Below, piece by piece: positions 1 through 10,729 of a stretch of DNA of 36,152 bases. The notes below the pieces were generated by a model that ran no database searches, was not told the DNA's origin, and saw only the letters and a list, made by a program, of their open reading frames with translations. Source of the DNA: Chara braunii (lineage: Eukaryota; Streptophyta; Charophyceae; Charales; Characeae); contig BFEA01000228.1 in NCBI GenBank assembly GCA_003427395.1, forward strand, positions 1,162,027 through 1,198,178. The letters run 5' to 3'. The translations under genes were made by a program, and so were the position numbers. Within the stretch, counting starts at the first letter, position 1. Each line of letters begins with the position of its first letter.

Positions 1-56
1 CAAAACTCTATAATCAACGCTTCCCCAGGCGCTGAATATCACAACCGCTCTTTTTC

Positions 57-150
57 ACCCCGCCGCTATTCCGCAATTTCACCCCGCCAAATTCCGCAAT
101 TCCGCAATTTCACCCCGCCATCCCGCAATTCCGCAATTCCGCGCAATTCG
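57..150. repeat. Degenerate short tandem repeat, CCGCAATT-type
   Basis: The octamer-like word CCGCAATT recurs about six times, interspersed with CACCCCGCC. It forms two longer units near 69-89 and 100-120 and then decays. No gene is visible in 1-260; the open frame on the minus strand here is only a by-product of the repeat. Confidence 0.7.
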
Positions 151-448
151 AGTTTTGGCGCGCATGCGGTCGGTAATAATAACCAATAACCAATTTGCAT
201 CCAGTCAGCGAGGCAAGGGCTGCCTCCGACCGTTGGCGCGCCGCGTTGGCGGGTTAGGCTAAGGGCCTCGCCACACCAGTCTATCTCGAATTGTGAAAAA
301 GACAAAAATGTGGCGAGTGAACCTGGCCATGTTCTATGGGGAAGTTCGATCTCATTTTGCACATGGCGGGAGTGGTGTGGCGATGCCGTAACTCTTCTCA
401 ACCATGATCCAAACCATGGTTCAGTAGTCCGCAGACTGGAACCAAGCC

Positions 449-467
449 AAAAAAAAAAAAAAAAAAA
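449..467. repeat. Poly-A tract, 19 A
   Basis: A pure run of A inside the foldback element. It is not positioned at the end of any recognisable retroposed sequence. Confidence 0.9.
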
Positions 468-602
468 GAGAGACTCTAACCAAGGCCAAGTACGAGCGGG
501 ACCGTCCGATTCTCCAGCTCATCCGCGCCACGCCAGTCTCGCGAATTCAACAAACCCCACGTGGGCAAACTGTGCGCAAAATGTGGGCAAACTGCGATCT
601 GC

Positions 603-628
603 GCCCCCCTCCCCCCCCCCCGCCCCCC
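603..628. repeat. C-rich homopolymer tract
   Basis: A near-pure C run interrupted by single T and G bases. The strand asymmetry could favour G-quadruplex formation on the minus strand. Confidence 0.8.
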
Positions 629-713
629 CTTCGTCCCGACGCTGTAGCTCCCGCTCAGCCCTTCCCTAAGGAGCCAGCCAAACCCCACCGTCACCCTACC
701 CTCCGGCCCCTCC

Positions 714-840
714 CTCCACTACACAACACTCTCCATGCATTTGGAAGCTTTCCGGCGCAGGTTTGTTCCGCAAGTCTAACATTTCGAACGTATCGGGGTC
801 CGAAAGCGTCCAAATGCATGTAGAGTGCTGTGTAGTGGAG
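714..840. repeat. Inner inverted repeat, 42-bp arms
   Basis: Positions 714-755 pair with 799-840 at all but a few positions. Both arms contain the self-palindromic word ATGCAT next to TTGG/CCAA, and an ACTACACA/TGTGTAGT end. The loop is about 43 nt. It is nested centrally inside the larger inverted repeat 263-1183, so the whole unit could fold as a double cruciform. Confidence 0.8.
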
Positions 841-1249
841 CGAGGCCCCCGCGCCCACCCTTTTTTCTCACGGTGCTGTTGGCGGAAAGGGCGTGTGGGT
901 ACGTGCGGGGTGCGCCTCCTTCGAGTACGTTCCCCGCGCATTTGCCATGTGTCGATTTCAATGTCAGAGTCAGTGTCATAGTCAGAGTCGCACAGATGTG
1001 AAGGCATATGTCCGTAGCTTCCTGGCAGTGACTGCGACTGTTCCCAGTCTCGGGCCGACGCAGGGCGTAGCCACATCACTCTCGAAAAGTGCAAAATGAA
1101 AATGAACCGCCTGCTAGAACATGGCCAGATGCGTCGCCACATTTTTGTCATTGTCACATTTGGAGAGTGGTGTGGCGAGGCCCGCATTCAGACATGCGGC
1201 GGTTGTTTCTTTTGCTGACGTGGGTGCTCTTCCCAGTGCTACCGGTAGG

Positions 1250-1312
1250 CGGGTAGCTGGTGAGGCACAGAAGTTGCATACGGGAGTCGTGGGTTCAATC
1301 CCCATTGGCCTC
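1250..1312 (+). other. tRNA-like fragment with B-box-like T arm
   Basis: Positions 1289-1305 form a T-arm-like hairpin: stem GTGGG/CCCAT around the 7-nt loop TTCAATC, matching the pol III B-box shape. An upstream GGTAGCTGG near 1252-1260 resembles a D-arm/A-box. The acceptor stem is not convincing and no anticodon arm folds cleanly. This is more likely a tRNA-derived SINE head or tRNA relic than a working tRNA gene. Confidence 0.4.
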
Positions 1313-1710
1313 TCGTATGTGCCTGGGCAAGCTTGGTGTTCTACCAGCTAGAGATAACCCGTTGGCCCCTCAAGCCAGCTTCGGCAGGACCTTGGCTGAT
1401 GTTGTTGGCTGCTATGCACCGACAATATTGGCCATTAGACACCGCCATGTGGGGGTGGGGGAGGGTAGAGGGAGGTGCAGTGACTGGCCATTGCTCGGCG
1501 CTAGCACCGCCAATTTCCCCCACCTGCCCACCCCTCGTCACTGTGATGAGGGACTGGTACAGCCTTGCTCTCGCACCACAGCTGTGGTGCCAGCCTACCC
1601 GCGGGCTGGGGAGAGATCCGGATTGGTGGGTGGGGAGAGATCCGGGTTGGTTGGTGTTCCCCCGTACTACACATAGACTAGTGAGAGGCCAAAAAACTTT
1701 TGTGCCTTAC

Positions 1711-2545
1711 CAAGAGAGAAGGTTAGCAGAGACCCTAATTTTCATACCACTTCCCATGCCATTTATAAGAAAACCAAAGAGTCATTTTAATCCAACTTGT
1801 CACCAATTCATAGAGTGGAGAGAGAGGCGGTTGACGGAGACCCTAATTTTCATACAACTTGTCATGCCATTTATAACAAAATCCAAGGGCCATTTTCCAC
1901 TCACACGTGGTTAACAAGAACCCCCAATTTCAGCTCCTGACTAACAGGTCCAAAACTGAAATTTAAGGTTTGAGGGTCAAATTTTACGGGTTTTTTTTTT
2001 TTTTTTTTTTTTTTTTTAACTATTTTTTGCTTGGTTCAAGGTTGTTGTGTACCAAATTTGGTCTCATTTGGAACATTAAAATTTCCTCAACTAAGATTTC
2101 TGAAACTGAATGTTGGTGAATTTTGCAAGAAAGTGCACTTTTACATTTCTATTTTATAAGTTTTTTTTTATTTTAGTTTCTTTTTTTTTTTTGCAGCTCA
2201 TACTAACTAACTGCAAAAAAAAATCCAAAAAAATACAATAAAAAACATATAAAACACCAAGATAAAAATTCATTCTTCATGAAATTTTGTTAACATTTTT
2301 ATTTCATAAATCTTAACAGAGGAGATTTCAATTCTCAAAATGACACAAAATTTAGCACGAGAGAAGGTTAACGAAGACCCTAATTTTCAGACCACGTGCC
2401 ATGCCATTTATTAAAAAAAAAACAAAGGGTAATTTTAATCAAACTTGCCACCAATTCATAGAGTGAAGACCATGCTAACTAACTGCAAAAAAATATTTAA
2501 AAAAAAAAAAAAAAAAAAAAAACATATAAAACAACAAGGCAAAAA
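1711..2545. repeat. Three dispersed copies of an AT-rich unit
   Basis: A unit carrying GAGACCCTAATTTTCA and then CATGCCATTTAT occurs at about 1711-1822, 1817-1900 and 2358-2470; the first two are almost in tandem. The first and third copies also share ACCAATTCATAGAGTG at their ends. A second pair shares ACTAACTAACTGCAAAAAA and ACATATAAAACA (about 2197-2270 and 2471-2545). Pure T and A runs lie at 1991-2017 and 2499-2522. No gene is visible in 1900-3240. Confidence 0.75.
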
Positions 2546-3248
2546 CTTTGTCGTTGATGTCTACCTGATAACGAGCTCTCATTGGTGAAGTGAGCGATAT
2601 CTACTTTCGTTTTCACTGTACTATTGTTTCGCTGTAACACAGAACGCGAAGGTTTCAGTAGCCATAGCTTTTCGGTTTTTCTAGGGTTAAACGTAGCGGA
2701 AGGTTAAAGATGAATAGTAACAGTGACAGTTAAGTAGCGGAGCGGGATGACGTCCAGGCATGTTGAGCTGGCAAATGGCATGAAGCGGGGTGAATTGGGC
2801 GAGTGCTCTTACGTGCCCGCCTTTGAGAAGAGGAGTGGAATGACGAGTAGAGGATAGCAATAAGGTCTGACCTCTACTTTAGCAGGTGGTCTTCAAAGCG
2901 TCAATTGATATTGTCGTTGATTAGTAAGTATCATCGTTTCACAACTTTCGAAGAAAGTTCCTTCGGTAAAATTGTATGAACTAGCATTCGAACAAAAAGT
3001 TATGAATACGAGATCAATGAAACTTTTAAAGATTTTGACGAGAAACAAGGGATCAAAGCAGAAAACCTCAAAGGGGTTCCTTTCGATAGGACTCGTAGGT
3101 CGTAGTATTAACTATAGGCTAATATTCTAAAATTGTGTCTGAGTACGTCATGGCAGAAGGAGTGATAATAAGACAGGAGAAAGTAGTCGTGGAGGAGCGA
3201 GCGTTTGATAGAGCAAGATCTTCACCATCTGGTCCATAAATCTTGGAG
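2546..3248. other. No gene recognised
   Basis: Unique-looking sequence with stops in all frames. It lies directly upstream of the 3249 ORF and could be its leader or the remains of the same element, but nothing decisive such as a promoter motif or splice site is seen. Confidence 0.5.
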
Positions 3249-3683
3249 ATGACTGAACCGAGAGTCGGAGAACTCATAGCTCAGTGCTACGAAAAAGGCA
3301 ATATACCGGATATCGATAGAGAAGCGATTATAAAGGTGAATTCGGACTTTGAACAGATAAAAGTGCGTTGGCTCAAAGAACGGACACTGGTGATCATCTT
3401 TAAAGACGCAGCCAAAGATCTACCACGGAGCGTCAAGGCATATATGATTCGAGCGTTGAAAAATGGTTGGACGAGGGACAATGTTTTCAATTCACCAGCA
3501 CCGAGGGGAACGATTTGTTTTGAAGGGTCGAATATGCTATCGTATGTAGCCAGAAATGAAGTTGTTTCAAAATCGATGATTGACCAAGGAGAGAGAGAAG
3601 TTGAATCTTTTGGTTTCATTGCGAATTATCCGATCACTTGCATAAGATTGTTTGAAATGATTAATTGCATGAGAACTGCATGA
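3249..3683 (+). pseudogene. gag/ORF1-like domain fragment, 144 aa
   Basis: An open frame from ATG 3249 to TGA 3683 encodes 144 residues with a protein-like composition. The core reads W-L-K-E-R-T at residues about 38-43, then I-I-F-K-D-A, L-P-R-S-V-K, A-L-K-N-G-W, R-G-T-I-C-F-E-G and S-Y-V-A-R-N. From memory this order resembles a hypothetical domain seen in predicted proteins of charophyte algae and probably derived from retroelements (DUF4283- or LINE ORF1-like). I could not verify that, so the family is an inference. About the last 22 codons come from repeat family A (starts near 3618), which recurs at 20176 without the upstream domain. The ORF is therefore truncated or chimeric at its C-terminus. 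A nearby upstream in-frame TTG (3243) is a less likely start. It could instead be an exon of an unknown gene. Confidence 0.45.
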
Positions 3684-6359
3684 ATTTTGAAGGGTGGTTG
3701 AGTACTTCTCGGGGCTACCAAAGTAATCGTTTGACTAATCGTTTTGTCTGGAATTGATCAAGTAGTGGAATATTATCGTGGAAATCAACCCACTATTTGT
3801 GTATGTCTACCATCCTGCGTCATGATCCACTTTTCGTTCATAAGTCCTAATGACAGATCATTACTTGTGCATCATGCTTACATTATTTTGTCGTAGTAAT
3901 TTATGCGGGGTTATCTCTTACCCGTTATATAGGAGCATTGTTTAAAAGACAACCATAGTAGTTTAAGATATTGTATAATATGAGTTAATAAGGCTTGAGC
4001 GCTTGTTCTAATACAGTACCTTTATTGAATGACGAAAAAAAATCTTGCTAAGGTAGGGAAAGAAATGTGATACGTATTGTTTAGTTTTCTCCTGAAATTG
4101 GACGACGCGTGTGAATGTCGGATAGACCCGTTGAACCTTGAAAAAGTGTATAGTTGTTAGGCTACCTGGTTGAAGACCACATATGTTCGCGAGGTCATGC
4201 GTCATATATTTTGACTATAAGACTGTAAATTAAAATAACCCTATTAATTTACATAATAAAAATTGATCATCCAATTCTAAAGTTATATGATATAGGTCTT
4301 TATGATAAATTTGTCTCTCGATACTAGTCTGACTCTGAAGGTTATGTCGTGCGACGTATGAGTTAGAACTATCTTCCTAAAATAATTACCCTCGCTAAAA
4401 GCTTACTGAGTACAGTGAGACTATGAGGGTATATATACTTTTGAGTTGTCCCGCTACCGGCAATATATTGCAGCGACGTCATCTGCTTGATATATACATT
4501 TAGCTGGCAGTAAATTAACGTATATCAGGTCTATTATCGTACAAGGAACCTCGATCTTTAGTATCAATTTCGAAAGGACGAGCTTAGGATATGTATGGTA
4601 ATACAAATTAATTATCTCGTCACCTACTTAGTGATTGGCTAATCCTTAGGGATAAATAGTATAGCGAATGTAATATTATGCCATCTACTTGAAAAATACG
4701 TATCCGTTCGATATTGTATATGATAAAGTATAACAATGAAGTTTTAGGAATCATTGTATAAAGAGTCCAATTCGATTCATTTGATTCTTGAAAGATATAT
4801 GAATACACTCAAAATATATCGGTTGATTGAGTATTTAAAATTGTATCATGAGACTATATGCTTAAATAACTATCTCCTTAAATGCTATACTTAATACGAT
4901 CTGACTATGAGAGTATCCACTTGAGAGTTATCAAACTCCTCGAAATTACATTATTATATTAAATATTGATACAACTATTTATTCTCACTATGAGGAAGTT
5001 GCATGGTTGGGTATGAATGAATGTATGTGGTAGTGAGTGATATATATTTCAAATGATGTATCATTGTATGTCTTGTTCTTTGTTGGGTGAAGTTAAAACT
5101 TGTTATGAATGTATATATTTATCGATTGCTTGATAACTGTTTGTGTCTGCCTGTATATGTTTATTAATTGTTTTCTTCAATAAGGATAAAAAAGTTCTAT
5201 GAAATTTACGTTCGGCATGGGACCGAAGGTGAATGGAGTGACCAACCTTTGAAGAGAAAAAATTATCTCGAGGGAGGTCAACATGCAGAATTTGTCATTT
5301 GAAAGATTGCAACGTGGATTGATACTTTTTCCAATCAACTTAAAGAGGGTATAGTAAAGTCTCGTAGGTGGTAGCGAGACTCACGAGGGAACAATATTCC
5401 TAGTCCATAGTGAGGTGTTGTCACCTTTTCTGATGAGGAGAGGTGACTACACTACCATTGAAGGGGAGAAAGATGTTAGAAACATTGTTATGACGCTGTC
5501 TATAGGGAAGGCATCTGCTGTTCACCATGAGGTAAAGAGTGGTTGTCTAAATTTGTGTCGGGCAGGGCCACCTCATCTTCATGGTCAAGGCCTAACCAAC
5601 CTGGTGCATGTGAGATAAGGCCGTTCTACTCTTTTGACAGAAAATTGATAAGGTCTCAACATTGGAATCGGAGGGAGATGTGGTGAGGCTCAGTCTTGAA
5701 GCGGGGCTCAAGATCTGAGTTGTTATCTCTTTGGAAAGATTATACCACCCCTCGACACAATGTATTTTTGTTAAGCCAACAAGAACAATAAATGTTATAT
5801 CATCACTATTGTTGATTTTGTATCTCTGTTGTATTTGTTTTTTTTGTGTTTTCATTGTAAACATCATTCTGATTGTTAATGGACGTTACCGGTTGGTGTC
5901 TGATTGAAGTGGTTTAATTGAATATTTTTTAATTGTCATTTACTTCCCTTTCAGCTTGAACTTTTTTTTGTAATGTTACTTCCTTATTCATTATATATTA
6001 TTTCTTTATGGCAGAAGAATGCAGTTTATATTTTTATTGTCAAAGTTTCGTGAAAACAGGGGAAAAACCCTACGTACAGTAAAAAAAATAATTATTTGTT
6101 TCCTCACCGTTTGATTTGATTTGATTGGTGTGATATGATTTTGATCTTTGATGACTATCTTAGAGAAGGTGTAATTCTTCTCGAGTGCGATCTGAGTAAT
6201 ATCCGGACACGAGTATTACACATATATATTCGTATGGTTCATGATTTAATCAGTCTTTTATCTAAGACCTAACCCCAAAAATGAGTTTGGTGGTAACCTT
6301 AAAAGTTGAGTCTTATTTTGAACCATGATATTATTGATATTGGACAGACACCAAAGATG
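3618..6359. repeat. Repeat family A, copy 1 (2.7 kb)
   Basis: This region matches 20176-22536 in the same orientation with identity near 90% by eye. Both copies end at the same word, GACAGACACCAAAGATG, and both begin at GCGAATTATCCG. This copy has about 640 bp (about 5332-5965) that copy 2 lacks. It lacks a 70-bp and a 204-bp block that copy 2 has. No reverse transcriptase or transposase frame is visible. It is probably a non-coding part of a larger retroelement; its class is not determined. Confidence 0.85.
5358..5719. repeat. Hairpin cluster private to repeat A copy 1
   Basis: At least three stable hairpins lie in the segment absent from copy 2. They are AGTCTCG (5358-5364) with CGAGACT (5375-5381), GTCACCT (5420-5426) with AGGTGAC (5441-5447), and CTCAGTCTTGA (5689-5699) with TCAAGATCTGAG (5708-5719; one bulge). 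The loop of the last contains AGCGGGGC, a word also found in the array at 15.4 kb. Confidence 0.6.
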
Positions 6360-6751
6360 TGTCTTGTTTGAAAAACACATGAGATGTGTCCTTTTTTTTG
6401 AAAATACATTTGAGTTACGTTTATTTCGCAAAAGACACCGTTCACTATCCTAATGGGGTTGGTCTGATATAAAAGTAGAAGATCCTTTGATAGGATCGCT
6501 TGGAATTGTTGATGTCATGAAAGATATTTTTTTGCATCAAAGGTATTGTGAAAGCCAAAAAATTTATATTTATTTTGAGTTTTTGGCTCGTTTTACGTAT
6601 TTTGAGAGATCCCCGAGACGTGTGTCTGACCGAGCTGTGATTGAGCCGGGAAGACACGACAGAAAAATTCCCATGAGAAGTGAAAGTTGAAAAAACATTC
6701 CATAAAAAAAAGATCCTTCATATTTATAAATCATCATTTCAATGTTTGGTA

Positions 6752-7089
6752 CAATTCTAAAATTTTCAATTTAATTTGACAAGTTTCCGTCTAAATATGA
6801 GTTTTCTCTTCCAACTACATCTATTTGTTCAAGATGGAATGAAAGTCTGGACGAATTTATGAAATTTTTTAATTAGACTTTCGTTCTATTACAACAAATA
6901 TCATTTAATCTATAGATTGGATTAACCTATTTATGACTGAAAATCCTTACTTAGAATGACACTCCGATTAAAATATTTCATGAACTCATCCAGACTTCCA
7001 TTCCATCTCTAGCATGCAGTTCAAATAAGAAGAGATACCCCATTCTTGGAAGGAAACTTTTCAAGTAAGATGAAAAATTTTAAAATTTG
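6752..7089. mobile_element. Foldback MITE-like element, about 340 bp
   Basis: The left arm (about 6752-6875) is the imperfect reverse complement of the right arm (about 6966-7089). The best block is AGATGGAATGAAAGTCTGGA on the left against TCCAGACTTCCATTCCATCT on the right, followed by a shared GGAAACTT block further out. The loop is about 90 nt and AT-rich, and the element has no coding capacity. A small AT-rich size and near-full-length inversion fit a MITE. The exact termini and target-site duplication are not resolved. Confidence 0.65.
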
Positions 7090-7188
7090 AATTAATTTTT
7101 TTAAGATGGAATGAAAATTTTAAATTTATAATGTAATTTTATTTTATAATGATTATTTAATTCTGGAAAATTTTTCTATTGCCTGAGT

Positions 7189-7332
7189 GGCAACTTGACG
7201 ATGCCCTTATTCATCCACTACATGACAACCTGACGATGATGAAAAATTTATTCCTATTTGTGGTTTTATAAATGATTTTTTGTATATATTGAAATACATA
7301 TCGTTCATTCAATAAATGGCAACCTGACGAGG
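7189..7332 (+). repeat. Three copies of a 15-bp direct repeat
   Basis: GGCAACTTGACGATG (7189), GACAACCTGACGATG (7224) and GGCAACCTGACGAGG (7318) are near-identical and irregularly spaced. The region 6360-7930 contains no gene that I can support outside these repeats and the foldback. Confidence 0.65.
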
Positions 7333-7935
7333 GGGGAAATTTTGGTCAATGATTTATGATTTTTTTTTTATTATATAGAATTGTACATAATTCATCCACT
7401 TTAGAAGGTTAGTCTGAGGGACTGAAGTTACCAAGCCTATGGTGGAAAATTCGCATCGTTGAGATATTACTTCCAGCGTGGGCTGCTGACCAAGTATAAT
7501 CATACAGCCGACCTTTCGATTTTGGCTTGGAGTTGAAACCTGAGGGGTGGTCACCCTAATGTTTGGATCGACTCAGGTAGTTATCGGAGGGGTCGAATAT
7601 AGTCTTTGAAATATGTGAAAAATTTTGATGATAGGATTTACCCGTTATTTGCACAACCAATACGGGGACCACCGTTAATATAACAACACGGTGGGTCTCA
7701 GATGTGGCCTGATCAACCTGACTATGGTGGGCTTAGACCGAGACCGCCGATCCCCTCGCATTAGACTTCGGGGGGGACGGTAATATGGTTTAGGTTAACA
7801 CCCGCGTCCAAAGGGGCATATTCTATGACCCCTCGGATAACCAACGAGGATCTGGGAAGAAAGTCTAAGGATGTGGAAAAGATGATCGTTGTCTCTCTTG
7901 GTAACTTTCACCGTTGTAGTACAAATCCAGTATCC

Positions 7936-8010
7936 CCATCATCGGTTCATTGAGTTTGGGTTTGGGGGGTTCCAGTATGTGGGAGACCCGGGTTAGAATC
8001 CCGACGATGG
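7936..8010 (+). other. tRNA-like sequence, 75 nt (pseudogene or SINE head)
   Basis: The ends CCATCATCGG (7936-7945) and CCGACGATGG (8001-8010) pair at 9 of 10 positions, like an acceptor stem, and the unit is 75 nt long, tRNA size. The T arm is CGGG/CCCG around the loop TTAGAAT (7989-8003). GTGGGAGACCCGGGTT just before it resembles the anticodon-to-T-arm part of tRNA-Asp/Glu. TCGGTTCATTGAG is A-box-like. The anticodon loop is poor (AGTATGT lacks T33), so a functional tRNA is unlikely. No A-rich SINE tail was found downstream. Confidence 0.5.
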
Positions 8011-9272
8011 TAGAATGTACCAAGGAAAGCAATGTGAATCTGACCACATCTTAATCTAGGGACTGGGATTTGGCGATCCACTTATCAAAGATGCGCCGTA
8101 TTTCAGGAAATGAATTTATCTTCTCTTTCAAAAGAGAGAGAGAGAGAGAGGTATATGTATTGTTTTGTATTGTATCATGTATCCAGTGACGTTGTCAATC
8201 ATGTCATATTTTATCAGTTGATTTGATCACGGGGAACGATCTAAGAAGAATTGTATGAACGATCATGATAAATGTCCCTAGCGACGGGGACGTCGCTTAA
8301 TATGGTATGAGAATTCTGTCGGACCAATTGACCATGCTTTTGCAGTCGACACATCGACGACATCGGCTACTAAGACGGGGCCGGTCCGAAAGTTCAAGGC
8401 GCGTGCGTTTTTCACACAACATATTGAAACGATTTCCTCAACTATTGAGGCCGGAGCAAATCGGTGATAAAATTTCGTTTCGTATTCGCGCGCATTGTGG
8501 TGATGCATGCTCTGATGGTTATAGTCGGTAGTAATACTCTTTGACGGAAGAGGTCGAGGGGTCGATTAAGTTAGTGTTATGTCGGTTAGATTTGCGACGC
8601 ACACTGAGACTTAGTCGTCAGTGCGTTAGTCAGGATAAATTAATATACGCCCCGTCCATATGGCCGGAGCGACTAAAAGTGTGCGATCATCAGGTTTGCG
8701 GTAGCACCCCGATTGCTAGCACTTGCTCGAGTGGTACCTTTGTCCTTATTCATATACCGCAAGTGAGGTTGAGTCTCTCACTCGCCCTTCCGTGTAAAGA
8801 GGGGCATTTGCCTCTTTGGTCGTGACTTTCTGACCGCGCGGCCACTCAAACAACCGGTATCTCCTCCCTTTCGGAGGGGAACATTATTGTGAATTTTGAT
8901 ATTGCTCACATAAGGCCTAGACTCCGACTACTTGAACTAGTACCCGCCTATCTACCGGTACTGTCTCTACTGGGCATCTAAAAATGCCAACTTTTGTCCT
9001 CTTCTGCTCGACGTTGAATACCCGACGCATCTACCTCTACTTGGTGTGGTACTGGCCTACCTGCCGCAACCCCGAATGTCACTGTCGCAGATAAGTATCA
9101 GCCTTCGGGCCTTTTGATCAACCAAGTGCCTTGCGGGATACACACAAACTCAAGCCGACGGACGCTCAGACAGGCACGCAGACTAGCGAGCGTGCACACA
9201 CATACACAAACTTAGAATTGGGCTCGGGCCACCAGGTGAACCAAGCCCCATTCCTCTACTTATACCGGGACT
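8011..9272. other. No gene recognised; one short (GA)n tract
   Basis: A (GA)9 microsatellite lies at 8133-8150. Open frames at 8278-8508 (minus) and 8541-8825 (plus) are short, lack recognisable motifs and have no supporting splice or promoter context. I do not call them. Confidence 0.5.
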
Positions 9273-9440
9273 GCTCCTATCTTACTTCAAGTAGGAGCTA
9301 ACTCAGTAGGTTTCGGTATGGATTAACAAGTGACAGACTTGAGGATCAAGTCCACCTGCCTGCGAGTTAGCTTATTTTTGCCAAGGAGCCCCATATAATT
9401 TCGCCCCTGTTCCCGGCAGATGGGGCTCGAACCCGTGACC
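9273..9440. repeat. Dense inverted repeats plus antisense B-box-like word
   Basis: Three perfect inverted repeats fall in 160 bp. GCTCCTA (9273-9279) pairs with TAGGAGC (9292-9298), AGCTAACTC (9296-9304) with GAGTTAGCT (9364-9372), and GAGCCCCAT (9386-9394) with ATGGGGCTC (9420-9428). The first two overlap, so they are mutually exclusive folds. On the minus strand 9422-9434 reads GGGTTCGAGCCCC, a near-perfect tRNA B-box, but no full tRNA can be folded around it. Confidence 0.65.
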
Positions 9441-9541
9441 TTCGCAATAGAATTAGTTGAAGTGGGTTAGTTAGTTGGAACCGACTGTAGCAGGGGAACG
9501 ACACTTGGCGGTTTAGGGTAGTTAGTAGTTAGATTTTTAGA

Positions 9542-9560
9542 TTTTTTTTTTTTTTTTTTT
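9542..9560. repeat. Poly-T tract, 19 T
   Basis: A pure T run about 55 bp upstream of the splice-acceptor-like CAG at 9612-9614. It could contribute to a polypyrimidine context but is longer and further away than usual. Confidence 0.9.
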
Positions 9561-9614
9561 GATTTCTTATTTTTCTTTTATTCTTATTAGGTTAATTTTC
9601 TTTTTTCTCTTCAG

Positions 9615-9872
9615 CGTGTACGAATAGTGTATTTGCCCCGAATTTCGTGCAAGTTTGTTATCGGGAAGAATTTTGATCCCGCCTCGATTTCGCCTACCTA
9701 CGACACGGTGAAGGACACTGCTGTGAAGGAGTGGGTCACTACGAGCAGGAGTCGCCCGATGAATGCGCAGAGAACAATACTAGCGGCCAAAGATTTTTTT
9801 GAGTCTGGTGTTTTTGCTAAGTTTTTTGTTACTTCTCCAAATACGGCGAAACTGAATGCAGATATACCTTAA
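9615..9872 (+). CDS. Exon-like open frame, 85 codons, unknown
   Basis: The frame opens straight after TTTTCTCTTCAG, a good 3' splice site, and runs to a stop at 9872. The composition is protein-like, mixed and without repeats, with segments such as R-I-S-C-K-F-V-I-G-K, K-E-W-V-T-T and A-K-D-F-F-E-S-G-V-F. No in-frame ATG lies near the beginning, so it would have to be an internal or terminal exon. The C-terminal end reaches the left arm of the inverted-end element starting near 9867, so the stop may be supplied by that insertion. I do not recognise the family, and no partner exon was found. It may be chance. Confidence 0.3.
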   Translation, partial: RVRIVYLPRISCKFVIGKNFDPASISPTYDTVKDTAVKEWVTTSRSRPMNAQRTILAAKDFFESGVFAKFFVTSPNTAKLNADIP

Positions 9873-10698
9873 AATACATATATAACAGGCAAAAAGAAAA
9901 ACCGAAAAACAAGTAAAAATTCAGGGAAATATGGCAGTTTCGATGAAAAATTCACCAAAATTAACTGCTTCTCCACTAGCGGTTAATGAAAGGCTAAAAT
10001 TTGGGGGGGTTCGTGGTTTAGGGTATGTCATGTGTGCAGTTTTGACATGTTTGGATCAATAATGAAAAAATTGGCATTTTGTTGAATTCGTTGAACGGAT
10101 CATTTTGACTCGGACAGTGTCTTTGTGTTAGGGTTTCATAGTGTTTTTTTGTTTTTTTTTTGTTACTTTTTGCCTGTTTCCTTTTTTTATGTTTGCACTA
10201 TGGTCTCATATCGTTTGTTTTTTAAAATTTTGATGAAATTCGCACTGCAATTGCCAACGAAAACGGGGAATATTTGGGTCCCCCGTTAACTGTCTCTCAT
10301 ACCCACACAAACACCGTGACACACACATGCGTATAGTAATGGTGTAGATTTTTGTGTGCTAGAGCCTGAGGTAGATTCATTCGATTTCGCTCATCCCATT
10401 GATGGAAGCACAACGAAGTGGGTTGCATGATTAGAGACTTACCTACCGTGTCGCCGTCGTCAGCTAGCTACTCCCTACGCCGTTCTTTTCCTTCCTCCCC
10501 GTGCTTTGCTACCTCTCTTTCGTTGGCACAACTATCTTTTTCCTTCGCGCAGCTCCCACCCCGCACAATCACCTTCCTCTTATGTACACACGTCTCCACC
10601 TTCGATTAGTCGCACTCATACATTGTGTTTTGAATACGTTGCCCGTGCACCATCTCCCTCATTTGACTTCGCATGTCATCCTTTCTCATCACAACCCG

Positions 10699-10729
<31 letters not shown>

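Larger units (their letters stand above)
263..1183. mobile_element. Foldback-like element with long inverted arms
   Basis: The left arm (about 263-383) is the imperfect reverse complement of the right arm (about 1067-1183). Landmarks shared in opposite orientation are the GTGTGGCGAGGCCC end, a GCCACATTTTTGTC block, a GAACATGGCC block and a GTGCAAAATGA block, in the same order. Arms are about 120 bp, with small indels and perhaps 75-80% identity by eye. The interior carries a poly-A run, a poly-C tract and a second, tighter inverted repeat. No transposase is present, and open frames on both strands mirror each other across the arms, so they are not genes. No clear target-site duplication was found. 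It could be a Foldback/MITE-type non-autonomous DNA element or an inverted duplication. Confidence 0.6.

Noticed and set aside
66-401. Minus-strand open frame of 111 codons near the left edge
   Set aside because: It overlaps the CCGCAATT tandem repeat and the left foldback arm. Related peptide strings appear on the opposite strand at the right arm, as expected from inversion.
9422-9434. tRNA gene on the minus strand suggested by a perfect B-box word
   Set aside because: No acceptor, D or anticodon stem can be formed around it. The local inverted repeat GAGCCCCAT/ATGGGGCTC explains part of the word.
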